Position numbers and translations under genes: made by a program. From positions 1 to 6,610 of the forward strand of contig CAYNWK010000218.1 in NCBI GenBank assembly GCA_964400875.1: a DNA stretch of 6,610 nt, written 5' to 3'. The notes beneath the pieces were generated by a model. The model saw only the letters and a list, made by a program, of their open reading frames with translations. It did no database searches and had not been told where the DNA came from. Positions 1-6,450 of this stretch are shown piece after piece (the stretch's first letter is position 1; each line of letters opens with the position of its first letter). This DNA comes from CAYNWK01 sp964400875. Its GTDB lineage: Bacteria; Chloroflexota; Anaerolineae; Anaerolineales; UBA4823.

Positions 1-504
1 CAGGGTCGCACCATTCGGGTGCCGGTGCACATGGGCGACCAAATCAGCAAGATGCTGCGCATCCAGCACCAGCTCAAGCAGCAGCTCAGCCGCGATCCAA
101 CCGTCGAAGAGCTGGCAGCCTCCTTGGAAGTCCCCCCCAGTAAAGTGGAGCACATGATCCAGGTTGCCCGGCGACCCTTCTCCCTGGAAATGCCCATCGG
201 CGATGAAGAAGACGCCATGCTGGGCGATTTCATCGAAGACCAGGAGGCGCCTTCCCCGGACGAGATGGCGACCCACAACCTGCTGCGCGAGCATCTGGAA
301 GAAGTCCTCGAGACGCTGCCCCCGCGAGAAGCGCGCATCTTGCAGCTGCGTTACGGCCTGCAGGATGGGAAAATCCTTACCCTCAATGAGGTCGGACGAA
401 AAATGGGTGTGACGCGCGAGCGCGTCCGCCAGATCGAAGCCCAGGCTTTGCGGCGCCTGCGCAGTCCGCGCATCCACCGGGAACTGCGCGCCTACATAGA
501 CTGA
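1..504 (+). CDS. RNA polymerase sigma factor, RpoD/SigA-type, C-terminal part (5'-truncated)
   Basis: This is the C-terminal 167 residues of a sigma-70 family factor, which directs RNA polymerase to promoters. The frame is open to base 1 and begins with QGRTIRVPVHM, the hallmark of region 3.0, so the gene starts before the window; the GTG at 19 is an internal Val codon, not a start. Counting codons from base 1, region 3 spans about 1-58. The region 3.2 finger, with LEMPIGDEEDAMLGDFIED, is at about 62-80. Region 4.1 is at about 92-120, including LPPREARILQLRYGL. The region 4.2 helix-turn-helix is at about 126-155, including EVGRKMGVTRERVRQIEAQALRRLR. The finger and region 4.2 match group 1/2 (housekeeping or close paralog) sigma factors rather than ECF, FliA or SigB types. 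Whether it is the primary sigma or a paralog cannot be settled without regions 1-2. It converges on the - strand glycan cluster and shows no functional link to it. Confidence 0.95.
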   Translation, partial: QGRTIRVPVHMGDQISKMLRIQHQLKQQLSRDPTVEELAASLEVPPSKVEHMIQVARRPFSLEMPIGDEEDAMLGDFIEDQEAPSPDEMATHNLLREHLEEVLETLPPREARILQLRYGLQDGKILTLNEVGRKMGVTRERVRQIEAQALRRLRSPRIHRELRAYID

Positions 505-564
505 GTGGGTCCACCCCCAAAAAGTTAAAAGCCGCTTCCAAAGTCATTCCAAACGAACAAGTAC

Positions 565-591
565 ACGCCCCCACGGCAGCCGGGGGGGCGT
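565..591. terminator. Probable bidirectional terminator hairpin between convergent genes
   Basis: A perfect 8-bp inverted repeat, ACGCCCCC (565-572) and GGGGGCGT (584-591), encloses an 11-nt loop. It lies 60 nt after the sigma factor stop codon and about 40 nt after the stop of the last gene of the opposing - strand operon. The following tracts are only moderately T-rich: AGATGTTTC on the + strand and GTACTTGTTCGTTTGG on the - strand. It is therefore not a textbook U-tract terminator in either direction. Position and stem strength make a shared terminator the best reading. Confidence 0.6.
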
Positions 592-632
592 AGATGTTTC
601 TGGAGCCATCGATTACCCCGCTCAGCGCGAAA

Positions 633-1829
633 TCAAGTATTTTCTAGGGCGCGGTAGAAAGCCTCCGCCTGGGGCATCAACTGGTGGTAATCAGCCCGTA
701 CGGCGATCAGCTCTCGGTTGATTTGACGGGCATGCGCGCGCAGGTGCGGATTTTGCAGAGCGGCGACGATCGCCTCGGCCAGCGCCTGGTGATCGCCCGG
801 ATCGACCAGATACCCATTTACACCAGGGGTAATCCACTCACGCGTAGATTCTAGGTCTCCTAGAACCGGAAAACAGCCGCATGCCATCGCTTCCAATAAC
901 GTGTTGGGGGTGCCATCGTGGGTGCTGGGAGATACCGAGATCGCAGAGCCGCGGAATAAGGCAGCCATTTGCTGGCGCGTTTGGGCAGGTAGCAATTCGA
1001 CCCTATCCTGGATACCTAAATCAGCAACCCATCGCTCGGCCTGCGGGTCTCCGGCCATGCCCGGGCAAACGAATCGCGCCTGCGGGATCCGCTCGCCAAC
1101 CAGCGGAATAGATCGGAAGAAAGCGTCATTCCGCATGTAGGCGCGCATCCCTCGGGGGTTGATCACCTTTAGCTGGTCAGGCCTTTCTTCTTTACCAGGC
1201 TTCGTCTCAGCTGGGTAAAAGATCTCGGGTTGTATCCCTCCACCGCCGGGCAGCACTACCGAAGGTTTACTCGCCGAAAAACCCCACAGGCGCGCCAAAC
1301 GCTGATCCCGCTGGCAGTCGCTGTGCAAGGCAGTGGTTCTACGCACGCTCAGGCGAGTATAGCGCGCCAACCACGGGTTGGCTTTGGCGTGCAGGGTGAA
1401 ATCGTTGCCCCAAACCGAGGTTACTACCGGCGCTTCTGGGTCTGCCAGTGCGGTCACTATGCCCTCGTAAGGGATGCGCATGGCATGAACCAGGTCCGGC
1501 TTGAGCTGACCGAGTAGGAAACTCAGCTGGTTTACAGCGGGCCGCACGCTGACAGGCATAAGCCATTGGCGCAGCGCGGTTCTCACGCTCACGGGTAGTA
1601 AGCGCTGAAGTCTGCCTGAGCCGCTTTTCCCTTCCACTGGCCTTTGCTCAGACTCCTCTGGGGTAAAGCGCTGCAGCAAGGAGGGCAGCAGAGTGAGCGA
1701 AGCCAGATCTAACATCGGATTGCAGCGATACAAACTAGCCAGATGCACCTCGTGCCCCGCGCCGGTGAAATACCGGATCCAGTTGAGTGCAATCGGGGAC
1801 CGGCCGTCGGCTACAAAGAGCAATTTCAC
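633..1829 (-). CDS. Glycosyltransferase, GT4-like (GT-B fold), third in cluster
   Basis: This 398-residue protein probably transfers a sugar from an activated donor to a glycan or lipid acceptor at the cytoplasmic membrane face. The N-terminal half opens with MKLLFVADGRSP, a first Rossmann strand, and includes a PDLVHAMRIPYEG segment (111-123) and SVWGNDF (138-144). A glycine-rich linker, LPGGGGI, sits at 193-199. The C-terminal donor half has SPSTHDGTPNTLLEAMACG (300-318) and a VNGYLVDPGD tail segment (337-346). The EX7E motif reads as DX7E (D305, E313), a conservative change. Length is normal for GT4. The start is GTG at 1829-1827, three bases after the lipid kinase stop; no Shine-Dalgarno is evident, so translational coupling is likely. 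A short internal repeat, LPVSVR/MPVSVR, lies at residues 79-96. Donor and acceptor are unknown. Confidence 0.88.
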   Translation of the reverse strand: MKLLFVADGRSPIALNWIRYFTGAGHEVHLASLYRCNPMLDLASLTLLPSLLQRFTPEESEQRPVEGKSGSGRLQRLLPVSVRTALRQWLMPVSVRPAVNQLSFLLGQLKPDLVHAMRIPYEGIVTALADPEAPVVTSVWGNDFTLHAKANPWLARYTRLSVRRTTALHSDCQRDQRLARLWGFSASKPSVVLPGGGGIQPEIFYPAETKPGKEERPDQLKVINPRGMRAYMRNDAFFRSIPLVGERIPQARFVCPGMAGDPQAERWVADLGIQDRVELLPAQTRQQMAALFRGSAISVSPSTHDGTPNTLLEAMACGCFPVLGDLESTREWITPGVNGYLVDPGDHQALAEAIVAALQNPHLRAHARQINRELIAVRADYHQLMPQAEAFYRALENT

Positions 1830-1832
1830 CGT

Positions 1833-2735
1833 TTATTGCTCGCCATCCGGTCGGCCGGGAACGAGAATGGTGATTGCCTGGGGAATCACTTCTGCGGATA
1901 CCGGCGTTTCCCCGGCGATTTCGCCATCGATCTGCACGGACTGGGCCGGTTCGGCCTCGACGGTCGCGGATTTGACCTGGAAATGCTGCAGATTGTCGAA
2001 TTGATCAACGGTACCTAAGGCGCTTGCAGCGATCGATAATATGGACTCCAGGTCGGCTTTGCGGAATACGAAGACGTCCAACAAGCCGTCGGTCACGCTT
2101 ACCTGAGGAGATAAGGAGAGACCGCGGATTCCCAAGGAACCCGAATTGGCGATCACGCAGTTGACACCCTCCAACTCCTGTTCATCGCCATCCAGGGTTA
2201 AGCGATAGCGGGATGGCTTAATCTCGCGCAAGGCCTGGAGCGCGGAGGCGCCGTAAGCTAATACACCGATTCGGTCCTTCATCCCTCGATCGGCGTCGGC
2301 GATCATCTTGGCTTCGAAACCGGCGCTGGCCCGGAGGATGAAATGAGTATCACCGGTAGCGCCCATGTCGATGCGCCGGAGGCTGGCATCCGGATCAAGG
2401 ATCAATTCACACGCTTCATCCAGCTGGCCGGGGATCCCTAGCTCAACAGACATAACGTTAGCGGTCCCGCCGGGCAGGATGGCTAGAGGAATCTTGCCTC
2501 CCATTAACCCTGCAGCTGCCTCCATCACCGAACCATCCCCACCATAAACCGCGACCAGATCGTACCCCTCATCGGCGGCTTCCCCGGCGAAACGGCGCCC
2601 ATCTCCCGACTCTTTGGTGATCGCGATATCCCAATCTATGCCTTGGTTCTGAAAGGCTGCGTTCAGCCTCGCCAGGACCGGTTCCTCTTTTCCCGCGGCC
2701 GGGTTGACGATAATTTTTATTCGTTTGTACCCCAT
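1833..2735 (-). CDS. Diacylglycerol kinase-family lipid kinase (YegS/DgkB/BmrU-like)
   Basis: This 300-residue protein (numbered from ATG 2735) belongs to the DAGK catalytic family, which phosphorylates a lipid hydroxyl such as that of diacylglycerol using ATP. Visible motifs are NPAAGK at 11-16, the nucleotide-binding GGDGS at 65-69 followed by VMEAAAGL, LPGGTAN at 87-93, and TDGLLDVF at 215-222. An IDGE motif is at 269-272; related kinases place a proposed catalytic aspartate in this segment. The protein ends with an ILVPGRP strand. Length is normal (about 290-320). The usual GGDGTVNE reads GGDGSVME, a mild change. I chose ATG 2735 over ATG 2747 because the upstream ATG lies inside the AGGAG ribosome binding site of the inner one and has no such site of its own. 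The gene sits between two glycosyltransferases, which suggests a role in making or recycling a lipid acceptor, but the substrate could equally be bulk diacylglycerol. Confidence 0.92.
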   Translation of the reverse strand: MGYKRIKIIVNPAAGKEEPVLARLNAAFQNQGIDWDIAITKESGDGRRFAGEAADEGYDLVAVYGGDGSVMEAAAGLMGGKIPLAILPGGTANVMSVELGIPGQLDEACELILDPDASLRRIDMGATGDTHFILRASAGFEAKMIADADRGMKDRIGVLAYGASALQALREIKPSRYRLTLDGDEQELEGVNCVIANSGSLGIRGLSLSPQVSVTDGLLDVFVFRKADLESILSIAASALGTVDQFDNLQHFQVKSATVEAEPAQSVQIDGEIAGETPVSAEVIPQAITILVPGRPDGEQ

Positions 2736-2738
2736 TGT

Positions 2739-2745
2739 TCTCCTC
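2739..2745 (-). promoter_or_regulatory. Shine-Dalgarno that decides the lipid kinase start
   Basis: The - strand reads ATGAGGAGAACAATG. GAGGAGA ends three bases, and its AGGAG core four bases, before ATG 2735. It is the only consensus Shine-Dalgarno seen ahead of any of the six cluster genes. The outer ATG at 2747-2745 overlaps this site and is preceded by GAAAAGCG, which is not a binding site. Confidence 0.75.
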
Positions 2746-2762
2746 ATCGCTTTTCTGAGGCT

Positions 2763-3887
2763 TTATTTCTTCCGCACGAAAGCTGCAATTCGTTTGACGG
2801 TTTGCACGAAAGCTGCCACCATCTTTTCCAGATTGATCTCTTCGGCGACGATGCGATACGATTCTGCGCCCATGCGGCGCAGCCGAGGAAGATCAGCGAG
2901 CGCCTCCCGGAGCGCCCCGCTCAAGGCAGCCTCATCATCGGGCGGGATCAACCAGCCGTTGCGTGGACCAACCAGATCGTTTTGGGTGCCGTCCCCTTCG
3001 GCCACAACAACGGGCAAACCGGCTGCCATGGCTTCCTGAACGGCCAATCCGCCGGTGCCGGGGAGCACGAACAGGTCGGCGGAAGCAAATATTCCGGCCA
3101 GCTCCTCGCCGTGGCGGGCGCCGAAGAACCTGGCGCGCGGATAGATAGCCTCTGAGAGGGTTTCGAGCTCACCACGCGCCGGTCCGTCTCCGACGACCCA
3201 CAGTTCGGGCTGGAGCACGTCCGGCAGGGCAGCGCACACCTCCAACAATGCATCGACCCTTTTACGGGCTTGTAGACGCCCCACGAAGAGCACGGTTTTC
3301 CGGTCAGTTAGGGCAGCCGATCTCTCCGGGGCGGCCTGGTCTGGCGCAGGCGCGACTGCATTCGGTGCCACAGCGATGCGTTCAGCCGGAAAACCAAGCC
3401 GGGCGTACTGATTTGCGCCTTGCTGGCTGTAGGCGATCAACCCATCGCAAGCGTGGATCAGCTGATCGCGTAAATACCGGGAAATAGGTGACCAGCTGCC
3501 CCTCACAGGCGGCGCGCCTAAGCCCCAACCGATAATTGGGCTGCGGCGCGCGTGCATCCAACGTATCGCCAGGAAAGTGCTCAGGTTGCGAGGATTAGTC
3601 TCGACAACCAGCACGTCTGGCTGCCAGGATTTCAACCCATCTAGCAGGCCTGCTTGCCATCCAAGGTAGAGAGGCGAGGCGGCGCTTGCTGTGGTGAGAT
3701 TACGCATCCGGAATAGACGGGCCGTGTGCAGGGAATCCGCCGGGACGATTCCTTCTTTCGAACCGGGATCTCCGGCAAACACCCCTAAACCGCCCTCACA
3801 GGCTGAGGCCAGAAGCTCAAAAAATGGCGCGCGGTAGCGCGGAAGGACGCGCTGTTGGATGCCTAACCTTCCTGAAAACGTCTGCAT
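2763..3887 (-). CDS. Glycosyltransferase, GT4-like (GT-B fold), second in cluster
   Basis: This is a 374-residue protein (numbered from ATG 3887), a retaining-type GT-B glycosyltransferase by motif. The N-terminal strand is GIQQRVLPRYRAPFF (9-23), a pattern seen in one GT4 subgroup of polysaccharide clusters. The donor half has LFVGRLQARKRVDALLE (200-216), with the G-R-L and K residues typical of phosphate binding. It also has WVVGDGP (230-236) and DLFVLPGTGGLAVQEAMAAG (271-290). E285 is the second glutamate of EX7E; the first position is G277, so the motif is degenerate. DGTQND (299-304) and NGWLIPPDD follow. The start is uncertain: GTG 3899 would add four residues (MHYS), an in-frame TGA lies a little further upstream, and neither candidate has a clear ribosome binding site. 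The stop is 27 nt before the lipid kinase ATG 2735. Sugar specificity is unknown. Confidence 0.9.
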   Translation of the reverse strand: MQTFSGRLGIQQRVLPRYRAPFFELLASACEGGLGVFAGDPGSKEGIVPADSLHTARLFRMRNLTTASAASPLYLGWQAGLLDGLKSWQPDVLVVETNPRNLSTFLAIRWMHARRSPIIGWGLGAPPVRGSWSPISRYLRDQLIHACDGLIAYSQQGANQYARLGFPAERIAVAPNAVAPAPDQAAPERSAALTDRKTVLFVGRLQARKRVDALLEVCAALPDVLQPELWVVGDGPARGELETLSEAIYPRARFFGARHGEELAGIFASADLFVLPGTGGLAVQEAMAAGLPVVVAEGDGTQNDLVGPRNGWLIPPDDEAALSGALREALADLPRLRRMGAESYRIVAEEINLEKMVAAFVQTVKRIAAFVRKK

Positions 3888-3923
3888 GGAATAATGCACC
3901 GAGCTATGCGATGGCGCTCATGC

Positions 3924-4778
3924 CTAGGGTCGCCCGATCAGATATGCTTTCCAAGCCAGGGCTTGCGGTCCGGGTATTTCCTTATGGCCGGGAGCCAGCT
4001 CATAGAGCGCGTAGTGATTCCGCTGCAAATGATCCCAGACGGCATCGGCCGCTTTCGGCCCGTGGATTTCCAGAAAGATCAGCGGGCGCGCCTCGGCTAA
4101 CACCCGCTGCATGCCTGGCAGAGCCAGCACTTCACCGCCCTCGATGTCGATTTTCATCACCTCGGGGGGTGGATTGCCCTCCTGATAGACGAAATCATCC
4201 AGGGCGATCCCGGGGATCTCGATCTCCCGGCTGTATCGCATCGCCTCCCGGCCGGCGGAGGCCGCCGCCTTGCCCACCCCGCCTGAAGGACCAACCAGGA
4301 AGCGAGTTGGCCGAGTGCAGTCTACCACTGCGCCGAACTGCACCTGAACTCTGGTTTGCAGGTGATTGAGGGCGAGGTTCTCATTCAAGCGGCGGACGTT
4401 ATCAGGCAAGGCTTCGAAAGCATAGACTCGCCCTGCCTCTCCCACTTGCCGGGCCAGCAAGATGGTCAAGTAACCGATATTGGCTCCCAGGTCGTAAGCT
4501 ACACAGCCTGGCGGTACCAGTTCGCGAATCGCCAGGTCCAATCCCGGTTCGTAGGTCCCCAGCCAGTAATCTTTTTCCGCCTGCAGATCCAGTAGCAGTT
4601 CAGCTCCGCGCAAACCGCCGGCGGTGACGGTAACACGCGTCAGGCCGATGGGAGCAGCCCGGTTCAAGGCGCGGCGTAGAAAGCGTGCAACCGGGGGAGC
4701 GTCATAGATAAGCTGCTTAACCCGCACCGGCAAGAGCCTGGAGACGAAAGCGGCGAGGGACAACAACGGGTTGTTCAT
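3924..4778 (-). CDS. FkbM-family SAM-dependent methyltransferase
   Basis: This 284-residue class I methyltransferase probably O-methylates a sugar hydroxyl or a glycan end; FkbM-family members are frequent in glycan and natural-product clusters. Motif I, the SAM-binding loop, is VAYDLGANIGYLT (93-105). The acidic residue after strand beta 2 is in YAFEALPDN (119-127), which would bind the SAM ribose. The family's C-terminal signature is EVMKIDIEGGEVLALPGM (206-223), followed by LIFLEIHG (233-240). The first 45 residues are basic and partly hydrophobic, with no clear signal peptide, so a cytoplasmic or membrane-associated enzyme is likely. The ATG at 4778 is the first in the frame and gives a family-typical length, but no Shine-Dalgarno precedes it. 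The gap to the upstream glycosyltransferase (63 nt) is the largest in the cluster. The acceptor is unknown. Confidence 0.92.
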   Translation of the reverse strand: MNNPLLSLAAFVSRLLPVRVKQLIYDAPPVARFLRRALNRAAPIGLTRVTVTAGGLRGAELLLDLQAEKDYWLGTYEPGLDLAIRELVPPGCVAYDLGANIGYLTILLARQVGEAGRVYAFEALPDNVRRLNENLALNHLQTRVQVQFGAVVDCTRPTRFLVGPSGGVGKAAASAGREAMRYSREIEIPGIALDDFVYQEGNPPPEVMKIDIEGGEVLALPGMQRVLAEARPLIFLEIHGPKAADAVWDHLQRNHYALYELAPGHKEIPGPQALAWKAYLIGRP

Positions 4779-4841
4779 AAGCTACAGATGGTCATTAAGA
4801 GCTTTTCTGTGCTGGCCTGGAGGTGAGAACTCGATCGACCG

Positions 4842-5912
4842 CTAAATAGTGTTCAGCGCCTGCAAGTAGCCATCCACCATGGTCTCCAGGCTGAAAGCTG
4901 CCTCAGCGCGTTTTCGCGCCGCGGTTCGATATTCTACTAAATTTGAGAGGATGTCACCAGCGCCGCGCAGCAAGGCCTGGATGTCCGGGGGGTCGAGCTG
5001 CCAGGGATCGCTGCCATAGGGCACGACCCGGCCGGCGTGGTCGCCGACGATCTCACTCAGCGCGCCGGTGTCGAAGGCCAGTACAGGCGTACCGCAAGCC
5101 AGCGCCTCGATGACCGCGTTAGGGCAGGCGGCGTTTAGGTCGCTAGAATACATCAAATGAGCAGACCGGTCGATCAGCGGAATCTCCTCCGGCTGCACCT
5201 GACCCGTCCACCGGATCTCTAATGTCTGACTGATCTCGACCTGTGCTGCCCAAGCCTGCCAGCGAGCGCGCAGGTCGGGAGAGACTTTACCAACGACCAT
5301 CAGCTCGACTCGATCCGGGCTAACCTGATCTTCGGCGTCCGGAAAGCTGCTGGCCAGGCCGCTCGCCAGCAGCATCCCAAACTCCAGGCCGTGTTCGTAG
5401 CCTCCCATTAGATTGCCTTCGACCATCAAGATGCGCAAGCGGTCCTCAGGTAGCAGGTCGAGACCGCCCGGGGTATAAACACTCAGATCCACGCCGTTGT
5501 GAACGACCCAGGAGGGCGTCCTAATTGGACCGCGAGCGCGCTCCCACCAATCCTTCACGAATTGACTCTGGTATACTACGCCGTCAGCAAGGCGAGCCCG
5601 AATGAAGGCCAGCATCAGGTTGCCGTATTCGGCGCGCAGGTAATGCCGCCAGCCCGTTTTTTGCCGCCGGTGGATCCAGTTCATGCCGTCCAGGCGCTGT
5701 ATGACCGGGATCCCCCGGCGACGGGCATGCCACAAACCGGGTAGATTGCGGGTCCCACCGATGACCAGCACGCGCTCGTAAGGCTGATCGTCCAGGTCGA
5801 AGCTGACGGCGAGGCCGCGCTGTTCCAGCCCAGCGGCGAATTTAGCCTGAAAGGAGACCATACCGCCCACGCCGCGCAGCCTGGGGACCAGGCAGATCCG
5901 CTTAAGTTTCAT
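4842..5912 (-). CDS. Glycosyltransferase, GT4-like (GT-B fold), first in cluster
   Basis: This 356-residue protein has GT-B organisation. The N-terminal part has MKLKRICLVPRLRGVGGMVS, with a glycine-rich loop (14-17), VIQRLDGMNWI (70-80), and DGVVYQSQFVKDWW (110-123) at the end of the acceptor domain. The linker is VVHNGVDLSVYTP (136-148), typical of GT4 enzymes. The donor half has ILMVEGNL (161-168), VELMVVGKV (202-210), and SSDLNAACPNAVIEALACG (256-274), followed by TPVLAFDTGALSEIV. E269 is the second glutamate of EX7E; the first position is A261, so an acidic residue often present there (as in D-P-C-P-N variants) is missing. The start is ATG 5912; upstream bases (CTCACCTG) give no ribosome binding site. 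It is slightly shorter than average GT4 enzymes but appears complete. Donor and acceptor are unknown. Confidence 0.88.
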   Translation of the reverse strand: MKLKRICLVPRLRGVGGMVSFQAKFAAGLEQRGLAVSFDLDDQPYERVLVIGGTRNLPGLWHARRRGIPVIQRLDGMNWIHRRQKTGWRHYLRAEYGNLMLAFIRARLADGVVYQSQFVKDWWERARGPIRTPSWVVHNGVDLSVYTPGGLDLLPEDRLRILMVEGNLMGGYEHGLEFGMLLASGLASSFPDAEDQVSPDRVELMVVGKVSPDLRARWQAWAAQVEISQTLEIRWTGQVQPEEIPLIDRSAHLMYSSDLNAACPNAVIEALACGTPVLAFDTGALSEIVGDHAGRVVPYGSDPWQLDPPDIQALLRGAGDILSNLVEYRTAARKRAEAAFSLETMVDGYLQALNTI

Positions 5913-5963
5913 CAGGTGAGTACGTATTCAAGGCGCCAGGCATACTTCCAATTGATGGGGCGA

Positions 5964-6395
5964 TCAACGTTTGCCAACGCAGCGCGCCGGGATACCCGCC
6001 CAAATCTCGTTTTCACCGGTCGAGTTAAGCAGCACCGCATTGGCGCCCACCACTGTGCCGCGACCCACCCGCAGCACCCCACCTTTGCATAACACCTTCG
6101 CGCCTGGCGATAAGATCACGTCATCTTCGATAACGAGGCCTTCGAAAGCGGAGTCTTGTGCGCTGCGGTAGACATCTGCCCGACCCAGGGTCACGCCGGG
6201 ATAGAGCTTGACGCGGGCGCCGATCACGGCGCGGGAATGTATCACGACGCCAAAGCCGCCATGAGCGAGTTCGAAGTCAGGGCCTATTGGAACCGAACGA
6301 GGAATCTCGGCGCCTAAGAGTTTGAGCAAATAATAAGCAAACCAGCCAAAAATCGGGGTTTTACGGGCGTTAACCAGTGCAGTATAGATATCCAT
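5964..6395 (-). CDS. Short serine-acetyltransferase-like hexapeptide acyltransferase
   Basis: This 143-residue left-handed beta-helix protein probably transfers an acetyl (or other acyl) group from acyl-CoA to a sugar. Hexapeptide-type turns run from about residue 34 to 125, for example SRAVIGARVKLYPGVTLG (54-71), LVIEDDVILSPGAKVLCKGG (87-106) and LRVGRGTVVGANAVLL (108-123). It closes with WAGIPARCVGKR (132-143), the usual end of such enzymes. HGGFGVVI (45-52) matches the segment that carries the catalytic histidine in serine acetyltransferases, here H45; E30 in EIPRSVPIG may stand in for the partner aspartate. It lacks the N-terminal helical domain of true CysE, so cysteine synthesis is unlikely and a WcaB-like polysaccharide O-acetyltransferase role is preferred. 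The first 28 residues include a hydrophobic stretch (PIFGWFAYYLLKLLG). It is first in the cluster, with ATG 6395 preceded by a weak GAGA. Confidence 0.87.
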   Translation of the reverse strand: MDIYTALVNARKTPIFGWFAYYLLKLLGAEIPRSVPIGPDFELAHGGFGVVIHSRAVIGARVKLYPGVTLGRADVYRSAQDSAFEGLVIEDDVILSPGAKVLCKGGVLRVGRGTVVGANAVLLNSTGENEIWAGIPARCVGKR

Positions 6396-6428
6396 AGTTC
6401 TCGTTCAAGCCAGCCGACCAGCGCGGCT

Positions 6429-6437
6429 ATTATCTCA
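6429..6437 (-). promoter_or_regulatory. Candidate extended -10 promoter element for the cluster
   Basis: The - strand reads TGAGATAAT, a TGn extended -10 joined to GATAAT (one mismatch from TATAAT). It lies 33 nt before the acyltransferase ATG at 6395, giving a leader of roughly 25 nt. The expected -35 site (about 6452-6457) reads ACCCCC and is not a -35 box; it falls in the outer arm of the large hairpin. An extended -10 can work without a -35, but such a short match may be chance. Confidence 0.25.
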
Positions 6438-6450
6438 CAGATAGGATGAT

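Larger units (their letters stand above)
633..6395 (-). other. Six-gene surface glycan/glycolipid gene cluster, probable operon
   Basis: Six genes run in the same direction. Gaps, in transcription order, are 51 nt (5913-5963), 63 nt (4779-4841), 24-36 nt (depending on the start of the second glycosyltransferase), 27 nt (2736-2762) and 3 nt (1830-1832). No internal terminator-like hairpin with a T-tract and no convincing internal promoter is visible in the gaps. The order is acyltransferase, glycosyltransferase, FkbM methyltransferase, glycosyltransferase, lipid kinase, glycosyltransferase. Co-transcription is inferred from spacing and orientation. The cluster may extend beyond 6610, but the 215-nt leader with a hairpin suggests that a transcription unit begins near 6420. 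Confidence 0.7.

Noticed and set aside
19..504. Sigma factor start at the GTG at 19
   Set aside because: The frame stays open to base 1 and the residues before it (QGRTIR) belong to conserved region 3.0, so this is an internal valine codon of a truncated gene.
505..530. GTGG-CCAC palindrome right after the sigma stop, followed by an A-rich run
   Set aside because: A 4-bp stem with a 2-nt loop is too weak for a terminator and the following bases are A-rich, not T-rich; the stem at 565-591 is far better.
2643..3155. A 170-codon open frame on the + strand
   Set aside because: It runs antisense across the conserved lipid kinase and the second glycosyltransferase, has no recognisable domain, and looks like a shadow of real - strand coding.
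3824..4369. A 181-codon open frame on the + strand rich in Arg, Pro, Ala and Ser
   Set aside because: It lies antisense to the FkbM methyltransferase and the start of the second glycosyltransferase, and its composition is typical of the complementary strand of GC-rich coding DNA.
5346..5373. Perfect 9-bp inverted repeat GCTGCTGGC/GCCAGCAGC with a 10-nt loop
   Set aside because: It lies inside the first glycosyltransferase in the stretch encoding LLASGLASS; repeated Leu-Ala-Ser codons explain it and no T-tract follows.
633..6395. A defence, CRISPR or secondary-metabolite system
   Set aside because: Every gene on the - strand has recognisable glycan or lipid enzyme motifs; no nuclease, reverse transcriptase, toxin, repeat array, or NRPS/PKS domain is visible.
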